From: Bifidobacterium sp.
Lineage (GTDB): Bacteria > Actinomycetota > Actinomycetes > Actinomycetales > Bifidobacteriaceae
DNA: 64,000 nt
Assembly: GCA_022640915.1 (NCBI GenBank)
Contig: JALCCT010000001.1
Coordinates: 1 to 64,000 of the forward strand
Direction of reading: 5' to 3'
This document shows, piece by piece, positions 37,661 to 46,194 of the stretch (positions are counted from its first letter, which is position 1; each line of letters begins with the position of its first letter). Position numbers and translations under genes: made by a program. Below the pieces are notes generated by a model. That model worked only from the letters and a program-made list of their open reading frames with translations, was not told the origin of the DNA and searched no databases.

Positions 37661-38560
37661 GTGGGATTTGATCTGTTCATGGCTGTGGTGGCTATGGTGC
37701 TGGCCATATTTCTCACATGGCTGACGCTGTGGCTGTTTTTCGGGCCGCGCAACGATGACGGCACGGATGCGCGATTCGTGGCGCGCGATTTTCTCGCCTC
37801 CTATTTCGCAGGCAAAGTAGATGCTGGCACAATCAGCCCACCGTCAACCGATTCTTCTTCGGCCAACCCCGACGGCGCGGCACTCGATAATAACAATGAC
37901 GAATTCGTCATTGGCCGAGAACGCACACGGCAGCTGGCTCGACTCACGCTGATCAGCGCAGCGCTGACGGCGGCGATCAGCATCACAACGGTATTGTACA
38001 TTTCCAAGACGAATCCGTTGCCGTCCTGGATCGCAAGCCCTTGGCTGCGCGCCATAGGAGCCACGCCGATCCTGTTCTCGTGTGGAGCCCCCATCCACCG
38101 CGTTGGCTGGGCGGCCCTGTCAAATCGTGTCGCGAACACCGATTCGCTAGTCTCTCTGGGCTCTAGCGTGGCGTATCTCTACAGTCTGGCATTATGCATC
38201 GCCCCGAGCCTTTTGCCGGTGGGGCTACACGAATGGGGATTCGCCTCGATGGGGGCGGCGATCACGCTAGCGCTGCTATGCCATTACATTGCATCCGAAA
38301 AATCCGATATGCGGCTTGGCGCAGATCCGGCCGCGCAGCGCGAACGCACATCGGCACGGCAGGCACGTATATCACGCGCCGTCGTACCGACTGTGCTCCT
38401 CATTGCCATCTGGTCCTTCGCCGTCGAAATCGTCTTCGGCCCGCAACCTCGCCTCGCCTTGGCTGTGATGTTCGCCTCGAATGTGCTCATGCTGGCCGGG
38501 CTGATCATGTCAATCTTGTGGATGGCGCTTGGCCGCTCTGAAACGCTCGCCCGAGGTTGA
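37661..38560 (+). CDS. P-type copper-ATPase-derived membrane protein lacking catalytic domains
   Basis: 299 residues, start GTG after GAGGAGG. Residues 130-180 (ATPILFSCGAPIHRVGWAAL, then NTDSLVSLGSSVAYLYSL) match helices M1-M2 of CopA-type ATPases; HEWGFASMGAAITLALLCHYI resembles M3 and ISRAVVPTVLLIAIWSFAVEIVFGP resembles the helix before M4. But the A domain (TGE) between them is missing, the CPC motif of M4 is replaced by FASNVLML, and the protein ends where the P domain (DKTGT) and N domain would follow. A new N-terminal helix (5-27) and a polar linker are added. ATP-driven transport by this protein alone is impossible. It is divergent from csoR across a CsoR-like operator. Confidence 0.75.
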   Translation: MGFDLFMAVVAMVLAIFLTWLTLWLFFGPRNDDGTDARFVARDFLASYFAGKVDAGTISPPSTDSSSANPDGAALDNNNDEFVIGRERTRQLARLTLISAALTAAISITTVLYISKTNPLPSWIASPWLRAIGATPILFSCGAPIHRVGWAALSNRVANTDSLVSLGSSVAYLYSLALCIAPSLLPVGLHEWGFASMGAAITLALLCHYIASEKSDMRLGADPAAQRERTSARQARISRAVVPTVLLIAIWSFAVEIVFGPQPRLALAVMFASNVLMLAGLIMSILWMALGRSETLARG

Positions 38561-38563
38561 CCC

Positions 38564-41233
38564 CTAACGGCTCAGCGACCCCGTCAGCGGGTCCTCAGGC
38601 ATGGTGCTCAGCTCAAGATGTTCGCCGCCGGTCTGATCCACCAGCACAGTGTCGCCATCATGCACTTGGCCTGCCAACAGCATGCGCGCCATTCGATCAC
38701 CAACTTCGGTCTGCACCAGGCGGCGCAGGGGACGTGCGCCGTATGCCGGGTCGTATCCCATATTCGCCAGCCACTCGCGGGCTGCGTCGGTCACGTCGAG
38801 CGTGATGCGACGGTCGGTGAGGCGCGCGGCGACCTCCTTGACTTGGATGCTGACGATGCCGCCAAGCTCCTGCCGGGTCAACGGGTGGAAGATGATGAGA
38901 TCGTCCAAACGGTTGACGAATTCAGGCTTGAACTGCGTGTGCACTGCGTCCATCACCGCAATCCGCTTTGCGTCGTCATCGAGCTCCGGTTGCACGAGGA
39001 ACTGCGAGCCGAGGTTTGAAGTCATGATCAGAATCGTGTTCTTGAAGTCGACCGTACGACCTTGGCCATCAGTCAGGCGACCGTCATCCAAGACTTGCAA
39101 CAGCACGTCGAAGACTTCAGGATTGGCTTTTTCAACCTCGTCGAACAACACGACCGAATATGGCCTGCGGCGCACAGCCTCAGTGAGCTGGCCACCCTCC
39201 TCATAACCGATGTATCCTGGTGCCGCGCCGATCAGGCGAGACACGGAGGCCTTCTCCATGTATTCGGACATGTCGATACGCACCATGGCTTTTTCATCGT
39301 CAAACAGAAAGTCGGCGAGCGCCTTCGCCAGCTCGGTCTTGCCTACGCCGGTCGGCCCCAGGAACAGGAAGGAGCCGGTCGGACGGTTCGGATCCGAGAT
39401 GCCTGCACGCGAGCGGCGCACGGCATCAGACACGGCCCGAATGGCTTCGCTTTGGCCGATGACACGCTTGGAAAGCGCATCCTCCATATGCAGCAGTTTC
39501 TCGTTCTCGCCCTGCATGAGACGACCCACCGGTATGCCAGTCCATTCGGAGACAATGCCCGCCACGGAATCGGCGTCCACATGATCCGGAACCATCGGCT
39601 CACTGCCAGGCATTTCCCCGGCCGCGCCTCCATCAGAGCTGCTCGAACCACCTTCAGCGTCTGCAGCGTCGTCTGCATGCTCAGCAGCTGCAAGCTCCTT
39701 CTGAATCGCAGGAATCTCACCGTACAGGATGCGGCTGGCCGCTTCGAGGTTGCCTTCGCGAGTGGACTTGTCGGCCTCGACGCGCTTGGCGTCGAGCTGG
39801 GCACGCAGCTCGCCGACCTTGTTATGGCCGGCCTTCTCTGCATCCCAGCGCGCCTGCAATCCGCCGAGCTTCTCACGCGCGTCAGCCATGTCGGACTCGA
39901 TTTTCTCAAGCCGCGCCTTCGAAGCCGGATCCTGCGCCTTCTTGAGCTGCATCTGCTCCATTTCCAGGCGCGTGACCTTGCGCTGCAGTTCATCGATCTC
40001 TTCGGGCTGCGAATCGAGCTCCATGCGCAGATGTGCCGCTGCCTCGTCGACTAGGTCGATGGCCTTGTCGGGCAGCTGCCGACCGGAGATGTAGCGATTT
40101 GACAACGTGGCCGCAGCCACGAGGGCATCGTCGCCAATGGTCACCTTGTGGTGGGCCTCATAGCGCTGCTTGAGTCCGCGCAGAATCGCGACCGTGTCCT
40201 CCACGCTCGGCTCGCCGACGAACACCTGCTGGAAGCGGCGCTCGAGCGCCGGATCCTTCTCAATGTTCTCGCGGTATTCGTCTAACGTCGTCGCGCCGAT
40301 CAGGCGCAGCTCTCCTCTGGCCAGCATAGGCTTGAGCATATTGCCCGCGTCCATCGAGCCCTCGGCAGCGCCTGCGCCGACGATAGTGTGGATTTCGTCA
40401 ATGAAGGTGATGATCTGCCCATCGGCGTTCTTGATCTCCTCAAGCACTGACTTGAGCCGTTCCTCGAACTCTCCGCGATACTTCGAACCGGCCACCATCG
40501 AGCCCAGATCCAAGCTGATAAGCCGCTTGTTCTGCAGCGTGCTCGGCACGTCGCCAGCCACGATACGCTGCGCCAGCCCTTCGACCACAGCAGTTTTGCC
40601 GACGCCTGGCTCGCCGATCAGCACCGGGTTGTTCTTGGTGCGCCGGGACAAAATCTGCATAACGCGGCGAACTTCCTGATCACGCCCAATTACCGGATCG
40701 AGCTTGCCGTCCTTCGCTGCAGCCGTCAGATCAGTCGAGTACTTCTCCAAGGCCTTGTAATTGCCTTCGGCGTCTGCGCTGGTGACCTTCTTGCCGCCGC
40801 GGATCTGCGGCACAGCCTTGCGCAATGCCTTGACAGTCACGCCATTGGAGCCGAGGATCTCGGCGGCCTTGTTCGGCACAGCCTGCGCAATGCCGATGAG
40901 CAGATGCTCGGTGGATACGTAGTCGTCGCCCATCTGCTGCATTTCTTTCTCGGCCTGCGTCAGCGCCATAGACAGCTGTCGGCTGGCGTCCGGCTGGGAT
41001 GTCGTAGAGCCGCTGGCGCTGGGCAGAGCCACCAGCGCATTGCGTACTTCGGCCCCGATATGCTGCGGATCACCTCCGGCAGCCTGAATAAGCGCCGGAA
41101 CCACTCCGTTTTCCTGGCGCAGCAAAGCATCCACAAGATGCAGCGTATCGACCTGCGCGTTGCCGGCCGCTGACGCGCTCTGAATGGCATCGCCTATCGC
41201 CTGCTGGGCCATCGTGGTGAACTTCTGTTCCAT
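38564..41233 (-). CDS. clpB: ATP-dependent disaggregase ClpB
   Basis: 889 residues; a hexameric Hsp100 that works with DnaK to rescue aggregated proteins. The ATG at 41233 follows GGAGGTTGAT. Domains: Clp_N repeats (about 5-145), NBD1 with Walker A GEPGVGKT (K213), a coiled-coil middle domain, NBD2 with GPTGVGKT (K632), and the C-terminal D2 domain. An insert of about 30 Asp/Ala/Ser/Gly residues (about 513-545) lies between the middle domain and NBD2. A HAIR operator lies upstream. The gene converges with the ATPase-like gene, only 3 bp apart. Confidence 0.96.
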   Translation of the reverse strand: MEQKFTTMAQQAIGDAIQSASAAGNAQVDTLHLVDALLRQENGVVPALIQAAGGDPQHIGAEVRNALVALPSASGSTTSQPDASRQLSMALTQAEKEMQQMGDDYVSTEHLLIGIAQAVPNKAAEILGSNGVTVKALRKAVPQIRGGKKVTSADAEGNYKALEKYSTDLTAAAKDGKLDPVIGRDQEVRRVMQILSRRTKNNPVLIGEPGVGKTAVVEGLAQRIVAGDVPSTLQNKRLISLDLGSMVAGSKYRGEFEERLKSVLEEIKNADGQIITFIDEIHTIVGAGAAEGSMDAGNMLKPMLARGELRLIGATTLDEYRENIEKDPALERRFQQVFVGEPSVEDTVAILRGLKQRYEAHHKVTIGDDALVAAATLSNRYISGRQLPDKAIDLVDEAAAHLRMELDSQPEEIDELQRKVTRLEMEQMQLKKAQDPASKARLEKIESDMADAREKLGGLQARWDAEKAGHNKVGELRAQLDAKRVEADKSTREGNLEAASRILYGEIPAIQKELAAAEHADDAADAEGGSSSSDGGAAGEMPGSEPMVPDHVDADSVAGIVSEWTGIPVGRLMQGENEKLLHMEDALSKRVIGQSEAIRAVSDAVRRSRAGISDPNRPTGSFLFLGPTGVGKTELAKALADFLFDDEKAMVRIDMSEYMEKASVSRLIGAAPGYIGYEEGGQLTEAVRRRPYSVVLFDEVEKANPEVFDVLLQVLDDGRLTDGQGRTVDFKNTILIMTSNLGSQFLVQPELDDDAKRIAVMDAVHTQFKPEFVNRLDDLIIFHPLTRQELGGIVSIQVKEVAARLTDRRITLDVTDAAREWLANMGYDPAYGARPLRRLVQTEVGDRMARMLLAGQVHDGDTVLVDQTGGEHLELSTMPEDPLTGSLSR

Positions 41234-41357
41234 ATCAACCTCCGTCTTCAGGCGCTGTAGCCAGCCTCGGCCACAATCGCACCCGAGACATGTCCGCAGC
41301 ACATCACATCACTGTCTGATATGTCCAACCACGAGAGCCACCATTCTATTCCCAGAA

Positions 41358-41378
41358 CTTGAGCGTAAGTGACTCAAG
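41358..41378. promoter_or_regulatory. HAIR element, HspR-binding operator of clpB
   Basis: CTTGAGC-N7-ACTCAAG differs from the HAIR consensus (CTTGAGT-N7-ACTCAAG) by one base and lies 125 bp upstream of the clpB ATG. HspR repression of clpB and dnaK is established in Actinobacteria including bifidobacteria. Confidence 0.85.
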
Positions 41379-41514
41379 TTTTGAATTTAGAATGATGGCT
41401 CAGTATCTCGCAGGAGTTTCGAATGATCTCGCACCGCAACGACGGTGGCGTGGTCCAGCGCCTGATCGCAGAAATACTGCGATCCGCCACGCCCCGAGGC
41501 GCACCCGACGGCCG

Positions 41515-42330
41515 CTACGCGCGCACCACCACATTGCGCAACGAACCAATGCCTTCGACGTGCACCACTGGTTCGTCGCCCGGATCGAGATGTCCGGATG
41601 CATCAGGGGTTCCCGTCATGATGACGTCACCAGGCAGCAATGTCGCAAAGCTGGAGATGGTGGCGATCTGCTCGGGGATGCCATGAACCAGATTCGCCGT
41701 GGTGCCGCTAGCTTTCGGCACGTCCTCGCCGTTGAGCGAGAAGGAGATCTTCGCATCTCTCCAGTTCAGCTCGGTTTCAATCCATGGCCCAAGCGGGCAC
41801 GCGGTGTCGAAGCCTTTGGCTCGCGTCCACATCGGATCGGGGCCCTGCAGGTCGCGTAGCGTCACATCGTTGACGCAGGTGAAACCAAGCACGTAATCCA
41901 TGGCATGTTCCATCGGCACGTTCTTAGCAATGCGGCCGATCACCACGGCGACCTCAGGCTCGAAATTCATATCGTGCGAATACGACGGAATCACGATCGG
42001 ATCATCCGGACCTGCCACCGACGTGCTCGGCTTCATGAAGATCACCATATCTTCAGGAGCATGGGCAATATCGCCATGCCCGTGCTCGTGCATGAACTCA
42101 GCGTGGGCCTCGTAGTTTTTCGCCAGACCATAAACCTTCGAAGGAATAACCGGGGCAAGCAGACGAATACCTTCGCCGTCCAGTTCATAGCGTTTGCCAG
42201 TGGGCTGCACCGGCTGTGCACCCAAGGGGAAGCCGTCAAGCGCCACCAAGTAGTCACGGCCGTCGGAGTTGTCCCGCTGCACAAACGCATACTGCGGAAC
42301 GTCATTATGTGAAAAACGTGCGATTCTCAT
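41515..42330 (-). CDS. Fumarylacetoacetate hydrolase family protein
   Basis: 271 residues with the FAH fold. The metal-site motif FEPEVAVVIG (Glu pair) is followed by GFTCVNDVTLRDLQ (Asp) and WTRAKGFDTACPLGPWI. C-terminal MTGTPDASGHLDPGD closes the domain. Such proteins hydrolyse C-C bonds in acylpyruvates or 2-oxo acids; the substrate is unknown. Single gene; weak ribosome binding site. Confidence 0.87.
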   Translation of the reverse strand: MRIARFSHNDVPQYAFVQRDNSDGRDYLVALDGFPLGAQPVQPTGKRYELDGEGIRLLAPVIPSKVYGLAKNYEAHAEFMHEHGHGDIAHAPEDMVIFMKPSTSVAGPDDPIVIPSYSHDMNFEPEVAVVIGRIAKNVPMEHAMDYVLGFTCVNDVTLRDLQGPDPMWTRAKGFDTACPLGPWIETELNWRDAKISFSLNGEDVPKASGTTANLVHGIPEQIATISSFATLLPGDVIMTGTPDASGHLDPGDEPVVHVEGIGSLRNVVVRA

Positions 42331-42615
42331 ATGCCTACACTACCGCCGACATGCGTCAGCGGGGTTATCAACGCGCGAACCATCTCAAGAAAACCGCAGA
42401 TTGCCCTTGCGGGCTCTTCAACTCAGCAGATTTGTGGATTCCAACACTATCTGACCGCACGCAATAGGCAGCGTCGGTCGTGTATTGGCCGCTTGCGCAA
42501 GCAGCCGTCAATCTCGCCCAGCGACCCGGCTACTACATGAATCGAGAAGGCGCATCGAAAAACATGCGCACCAATATCATCGCGCGTAATCAGAAGATCG
42601 AAATCCGACCTAGCC
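42331..42615. other. 285-bp intergenic region, no gene recognised
   Basis: Between the FAH gene and yggS, both on the reverse strand, so it may hold the FAH promoter. Short ORFs on either strand lack family features; no strong hairpin with a T-run is seen. Confidence 0.4.
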
Positions 42616-43515
42616 TCAGACGAATTCGCGTTCGCCGAATAGACCCGTGCCCACACGCACGATCGTCGAACCTTCGGCGATAGCGTATTGCATATCCCCG
42701 GTCATACCCATCGACAGCTCCGTGCAGCCTTCGACGCCCGGGGCTTTGGACTCGAGAATCAGCTCGCGGGTGTTCCGCAAGCGTTCAAATCCCTTGCGGA
42801 TCGCATATTCGTCGTCCACGTGCGCACCGATGGTCATCAGGCCCTGTAGCCGCAAACCACCCATGATGCCGATACGTGTGGCGATGTCAATGGCGTTCTT
42901 CGGATTGCAGCCCGACTTGGATGATTCGCCCGATTCATTCACTTCAACCAGTACGCCGACCTCTATGCCACGCGCGACCGCACGGCGGGCGATGCGTTCG
43001 GCAAGCGCCAGCGAATTCACGGATTCGATGGTATCTACCGCGGAAAGCACCTTTCCGATCTTGTTCGTCTGCAGCTGCCCGATGAGGTGCACCGGGATGC
43101 AGTCCGCACCTGACTGACCGTTTGCCGCGACGCTCGAGGATTCAGGCGCCGTCTTCACCGCAGCTCCATCGGCCTTTGCGCCAGCGTCGAGCACCTCGCC
43201 GACACCATCGTCATGGCCCAGCGTGAATCCTCGCTCGGCACACAACCTGCGCAGGCCCTCAACTTTCGCCGCGATCTCCTGCGGCCGGTTCTCGCCGATC
43301 ATGCGAACGCCGGCGTCAATCGCCGCCATAATCTCCCCGACGTCGCGGGTTTTCGTGGCCGCAAGCAGCCGCACCGAGCCAGGCTCCCGACCGGCCGACT
43401 CTTCGGCGGACCTCACGCGATCAAGTACGCGACGCACATTATCAGCGATCTGCCGTGCGCGCGAAGTCTCAATGGTCTCGTTCGCCAGATCCCTGTGCTC
43501 CATATATGACGCCAT
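42616..43515 (-). CDS. Pyridoxal phosphate homeostasis protein YggS
   Basis: 299 residues, single-domain PLP-binding barrel. The PLP Lys lies in RLLAATKTRDVGEI; GENRPQEIAAKVEGL, HLIGQLQTNKIGKVL and MGMTGDMQYAIAEGSTIVRVGTGLFG complete the family pattern. It keeps free PLP low and affects amino-acid metabolism. An insert of about 40 Asp/Ala/Ser-rich residues (near 100-145) precedes the IGQLQTNK motif, longer than in other YggS proteins. GGGGAGGCAGCC precedes the ATG. Confidence 0.92.
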   Translation of the reverse strand: MASYMEHRDLANETIETSRARQIADNVRRVLDRVRSAEESAGREPGSVRLLAATKTRDVGEIMAAIDAGVRMIGENRPQEIAAKVEGLRRLCAERGFTLGHDDGVGEVLDAGAKADGAAVKTAPESSSVAANGQSGADCIPVHLIGQLQTNKIGKVLSAVDTIESVNSLALAERIARRAVARGIEVGVLVEVNESGESSKSGCNPKNAIDIATRIGIMGGLRLQGLMTIGAHVDDEYAIRKGFERLRNTRELILESKAPGVEGCTELSMGMTGDMQYAIAEGSTIVRVGTGLFGEREFV

Positions 43516-43714
43516 GGCTGCCTCCCCATATCATCGTTCCGCCATTCCCATCGTAGCCTCGCGGCCGCCGAAGAGCGCGCAATCGGCCGAAGCCACCATA
43601 CCGGATGGTTATTAACCATTACCCATTGCCGCAATGATCTACGCTGGATCGGGCAGGCAAGGCACGTTATGGTGAATCATGACCAGTAACAAGGAGAGAG
43701 CGGAGGTGCTGCAG

Positions 43715-44017
43715 ATGAAAGGCATTGCGGATGCGATTCGGATTCATGCGCGGGTGACCGGCCTTGTGCAAGGTGTGGGATATCGCTACTTCGTGTTCAA
43801 TACGGCACGCAAGCTCGGCCTCTCCGGCTGGGTACGCAATTGCGCCGACGGTTCGGTAGAAGTTGAGGCGCAGGGTGAACGCGCTGTTCTCGCACAACTT
43901 ATCTCCCAGCTCAACACGGGCCCACGCTGGGCCCAAGTAAGCCATGTAGAGACGCAGCCGATCAAGCTTCGCCACGGTGCCAACGCCCAGGGATTCCGCG
44001 TAGAGCCAGGATGGTGA
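43715..44017 (+). CDS. acyP: Acylphosphatase
   Basis: About 100 residues; hydrolyses acyl phosphates. Catalytic R24 lies in GLVQGVGYRYFV and N42 in GWVRNCADGSVE. The ATG at 43715 is chosen because GGAGG lies seven bases upstream; the earlier ATG at 43679 has none. Length is then the family norm. Divergent from yggS. Confidence 0.93.
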   Translation: MKGIADAIRIHARVTGLVQGVGYRYFVFNTARKLGLSGWVRNCADGSVEVEAQGERAVLAQLISQLNTGPRWAQVSHVETQPIKLRHGANAQGFRVEPGW

Positions 44018-44182
44018 AACCGGTCGCGGCCACATCGTGAAGCTTGAGTAAAAGATTGAGCGCCTATGCGATTTGTCGAAGACGCCCTCATGTGACGCTG
44101 TGCCGCCGAGTACCTGCGTCGTGCAACACGAGTGCATCTGCGCAACTGCTGCAGTCCGCTGCAGGTAGGAGAGATACACGGC

Positions 44183-45394
44183 TCAGTTATGGTCAGACAT
44201 TGCGCGATTCATGGAATGGATTATTGCGCTCGATTCGATCGCGCGATCAGCAGTGTCGGCACGCAGGGCGTCCCAGCCACAGCGTGTGAACAACTGCAAC
44301 GCCTCGTCCGGCGTCATAGGAACTGGTCCGGAATCGTTTGGTTCTCCCGGCACACGCAGACCCAGCAGCCACGCGCAATACCCGATAATCTGACGCGGCT
44401 CAACTCCCGAATCTCGCAATACTCCCATACCAAGATCGTGGTCGCGCTTAGCCAGCCGGCGGCCTGCGCAATCGTCGATCAACGGCAGGTGGGCGTATTG
44501 CGGTTCCGCCGCATCCGGCGTTTGGCTTGTGCCGCGCACCGCTGCACAGCCCTCGAACCCAGCGGTGCGCAGCTGCTCGCGTATCCAGATCTGCAATGCG
44601 GTGGAACGTAGCAGATCGCGCCCGCGCACAATACTGTCCACGCCCATAACCAGATCATCGACGACCACGGCAAGCTGGTAGGAAAACAGCCCATCCGAGC
44701 GGCGCACAACCGAATCGCCCACATCACTGCCTAGATCAAAGCGTTGCGCACCGAACACCTTATCCTCGAACGTAACCAAGCCCAATGGCGACCCTGGCTC
44801 AGGCACCGCAATGCGAAGCGAACGACGTTTGCCGTCGACCTGTGTGCCACGCGCTGCATCAGGACGCTCAATCAGCAACCGTCGGCATGTCCCCGGGTAG
44901 ACGGTGAATCCGTCGCCTTCCTGCGGCGCCGATGCTGCGCGGATTTCTGCGCGCGAACAATAGCATGGGTAGATCAGTGCCGGGCAGATGCCTGGAACAT
45001 AGGGAACATCCGACCTTGGATCGCCGTTCAACTCTCGCACGCGCTCGCTTCTATTGCCCGCACCCTTGGCAGCCAACGTAGCACCATCGTTCGCCCCAGT
45101 TGATGTCATTCCAGGCATCGGACGACTTTCGAGCGCTCGCAATGCCGACTCGTAGATCTCAACCCGCTGCGACTGATAGACTGGCTCGCCATCCCAATCC
45201 AACCCTAGCCACGTCAGATCATCCATGATCCACCGGTCGGCATCCGGCACGACACGCGGTATATCGATGTCTTCGATCCGCAATGCAATCCGGCCCCCAG
45301 CAAAGGCGCGCGCCGACAGCCATGCTGCCAACATCGCATAGATATTGCCAGCGTGCATGCGCCCGGACGGTGTCGGCGCAAAACGACCTTTCAT
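44183..45394 (-). CDS. gluQ: Glutamyl-Q tRNA(Asp) synthetase
   Basis: About 403 residues, a GluRS paralogue without an anticodon-binding domain that adds Glu to queuosine in tRNA(Asp). The HIGH-type motif is [24 protein letters not shown] and [11 protein letters not shown] follow, the latter beginning the Zn site that ends near YPGTCRR. The KMSKS-type loop is [12 protein letters not shown] Gly/Asp/Asn-rich insert of about 40 residues (near 85-125) precedes the Zn site. The ATG at 45394 is preferred; residues encoded upstream to 45469 do not fit. The ending [12 protein letters not shown] is variable. Confidence 0.88.
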   Translation of the reverse strand: MKGRFAPTPSGRMHAGNIYAMLAAWLSARAFAGGRIALRIEDIDIPRVVPDADRWIMDDLTWLGLDWDGEPVYQSQRVEIYESALRALESRPMPGMTSTGANDGATLAAKGAGNRSERVRELNGDPRSDVPYVPGICPALIYPCYCSRAEIRAASAPQEGDGFTVYPGTCRRLLIERPDAARGTQVDGKRRSLRIAVPEPGSPLGLVTFEDKVFGAQRFDLGSDVGDSVVRRSDGLFSYQLAVVVDDLVMGVDSIVRGRDLLRSTALQIWIREQLRTAGFEGCAAVRGTSQTPDAAEPQYAHLPLIDDCAGRRLAKRDHDLGMGVLRDSGVEPRQIIGYCAWLLGLRVPGEPNDSGPVPMTPDEALQLFTRCGWDALRADTADRAIESSAIIHSMNRAMSDHN

Positions 45395-45650
45395 ATGGCA
45401 GACCCCGCACCCGCATTCGCATATAGTGGTGCAGCGAAACACGCGTCCACCATGGTCGGCCCTGCGCACCTGGGCGCTGCCATTGCATTACCGAGACAGT
45501 ATTCAAGAACACGCTGACCTGAAAGGGCAGCTATTGGCATCGCCACTGGTGCACCCTCCTTGCCATCGCATCACGCCCACCTGAGCCCAACTCATCGCGG
45601 ACTCCACGAAAATCGCCGCCAGCCCCTTAGGCAGCTGCGCCGAATATGCA

Positions 45651-45683
45651 AAACCCTTACAGCTATTGCAGTTGTAAGGGTTT
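45651..45683 (-). terminator. Terminator of tRNA-Lys
   Basis: A perfect 11-bp stem (AAACCCTTACA / TGTAAGGGTTT) with an 11-nt loop lies directly after the 3' end of the reverse-strand tRNA gene. The A/T-rich base of the stem gives U-rich RNA. Confidence 0.75.
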
Positions 45684-45690
45684 GAACTTG

Positions 45691-45764
45691 TGCCCCCACG
45701 GGGACTCGAACCCCGGACACGCTGATTAAGAGTCAGCTGCTCTAGCCAACTGAGCTATAGGGGC
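45691..45764 (-). tRNA. tRNA-Lys (anticodon CTT)
   Basis: On the reverse strand the 74-nt gene folds as a full cloverleaf: acceptor GCCCCTA/TGGGGGC, D arm AGCTCAGTTGGCTAGAGC, anticodon loop CTCTTAA with CTT, T arm CGGGG-TTCGAGT-CCCCG. CCA is not encoded. A terminator follows. Confidence 0.97.
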
Positions 45765-45908
45765 GTGGTTTATTCACAAGCCGAGTGATAACTTTACTCG
45801 TAAATCCCCACCCCGCAAACCGGCGTGTCGAGCCTGCAAACAGCCGCCCCTAGCGCCCCGCTCACACCCGCCGCAATGTTTTTGTCATGAATTTGCAGAT
45901 TGTAGTGG

Positions 45909-45934
45909 GTAAAGACAAGGAGAAGCCTCTTTAC
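45909..45934. promoter_or_regulatory. Palindrome upstream of feoA
   Basis: GTAAAG-N14-CTTTAC, a perfect 6-bp inverted repeat 32 bp before the feoA start. Its place suggests an iron- or manganese-dependent repressor site (DtxR-type), but it does not match a consensus I can name with certainty. Confidence 0.4.
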
Positions 45935-45966
45935 ATGCTCGGATCAGCGGGCTTATTCTCGCTCGT

Positions 45967-46194
45967 ATGACAGATTCGTTGCGCACGTGCCCCTTGGGTG
46001 TCGAAATCGAGATATGCAGGGTTGATCTGACACTGCGCAACCGCTTCCGACTGAGCGAGCTCGGGTTCCGCGAGCACGAGCGTATGCGGGTCATCCAAAA
46101 GGCCGGCTTCGGCGGTCGCGTCATCGCGCATGGCACGGAGCGCATCGCGCTGGACGGTGTCACCGCACGGCACATCCTCGTGCAGGTGCATTAA
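45967..46194 (+). CDS. feoA: Ferrous iron transport protein A
   Basis: 75 residues with the SH3-like FeoA pattern: LSELGFREHERMRVIQKAGFGGRVIAHGTERIALDG and a final strand ITARHILV-like. FeoA helps FeoB take up Fe(II). It is the first gene of feoA-feoB-feoC-like, overlapping feoB. The ribosome binding site is weak. Confidence 0.9.
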   Translation: MTDSLRTCPLGVEIEICRVDLTLRNRFRLSELGFREHERMRVIQKAGFGGRVIAHGTERIALDGVTARHILVQVH

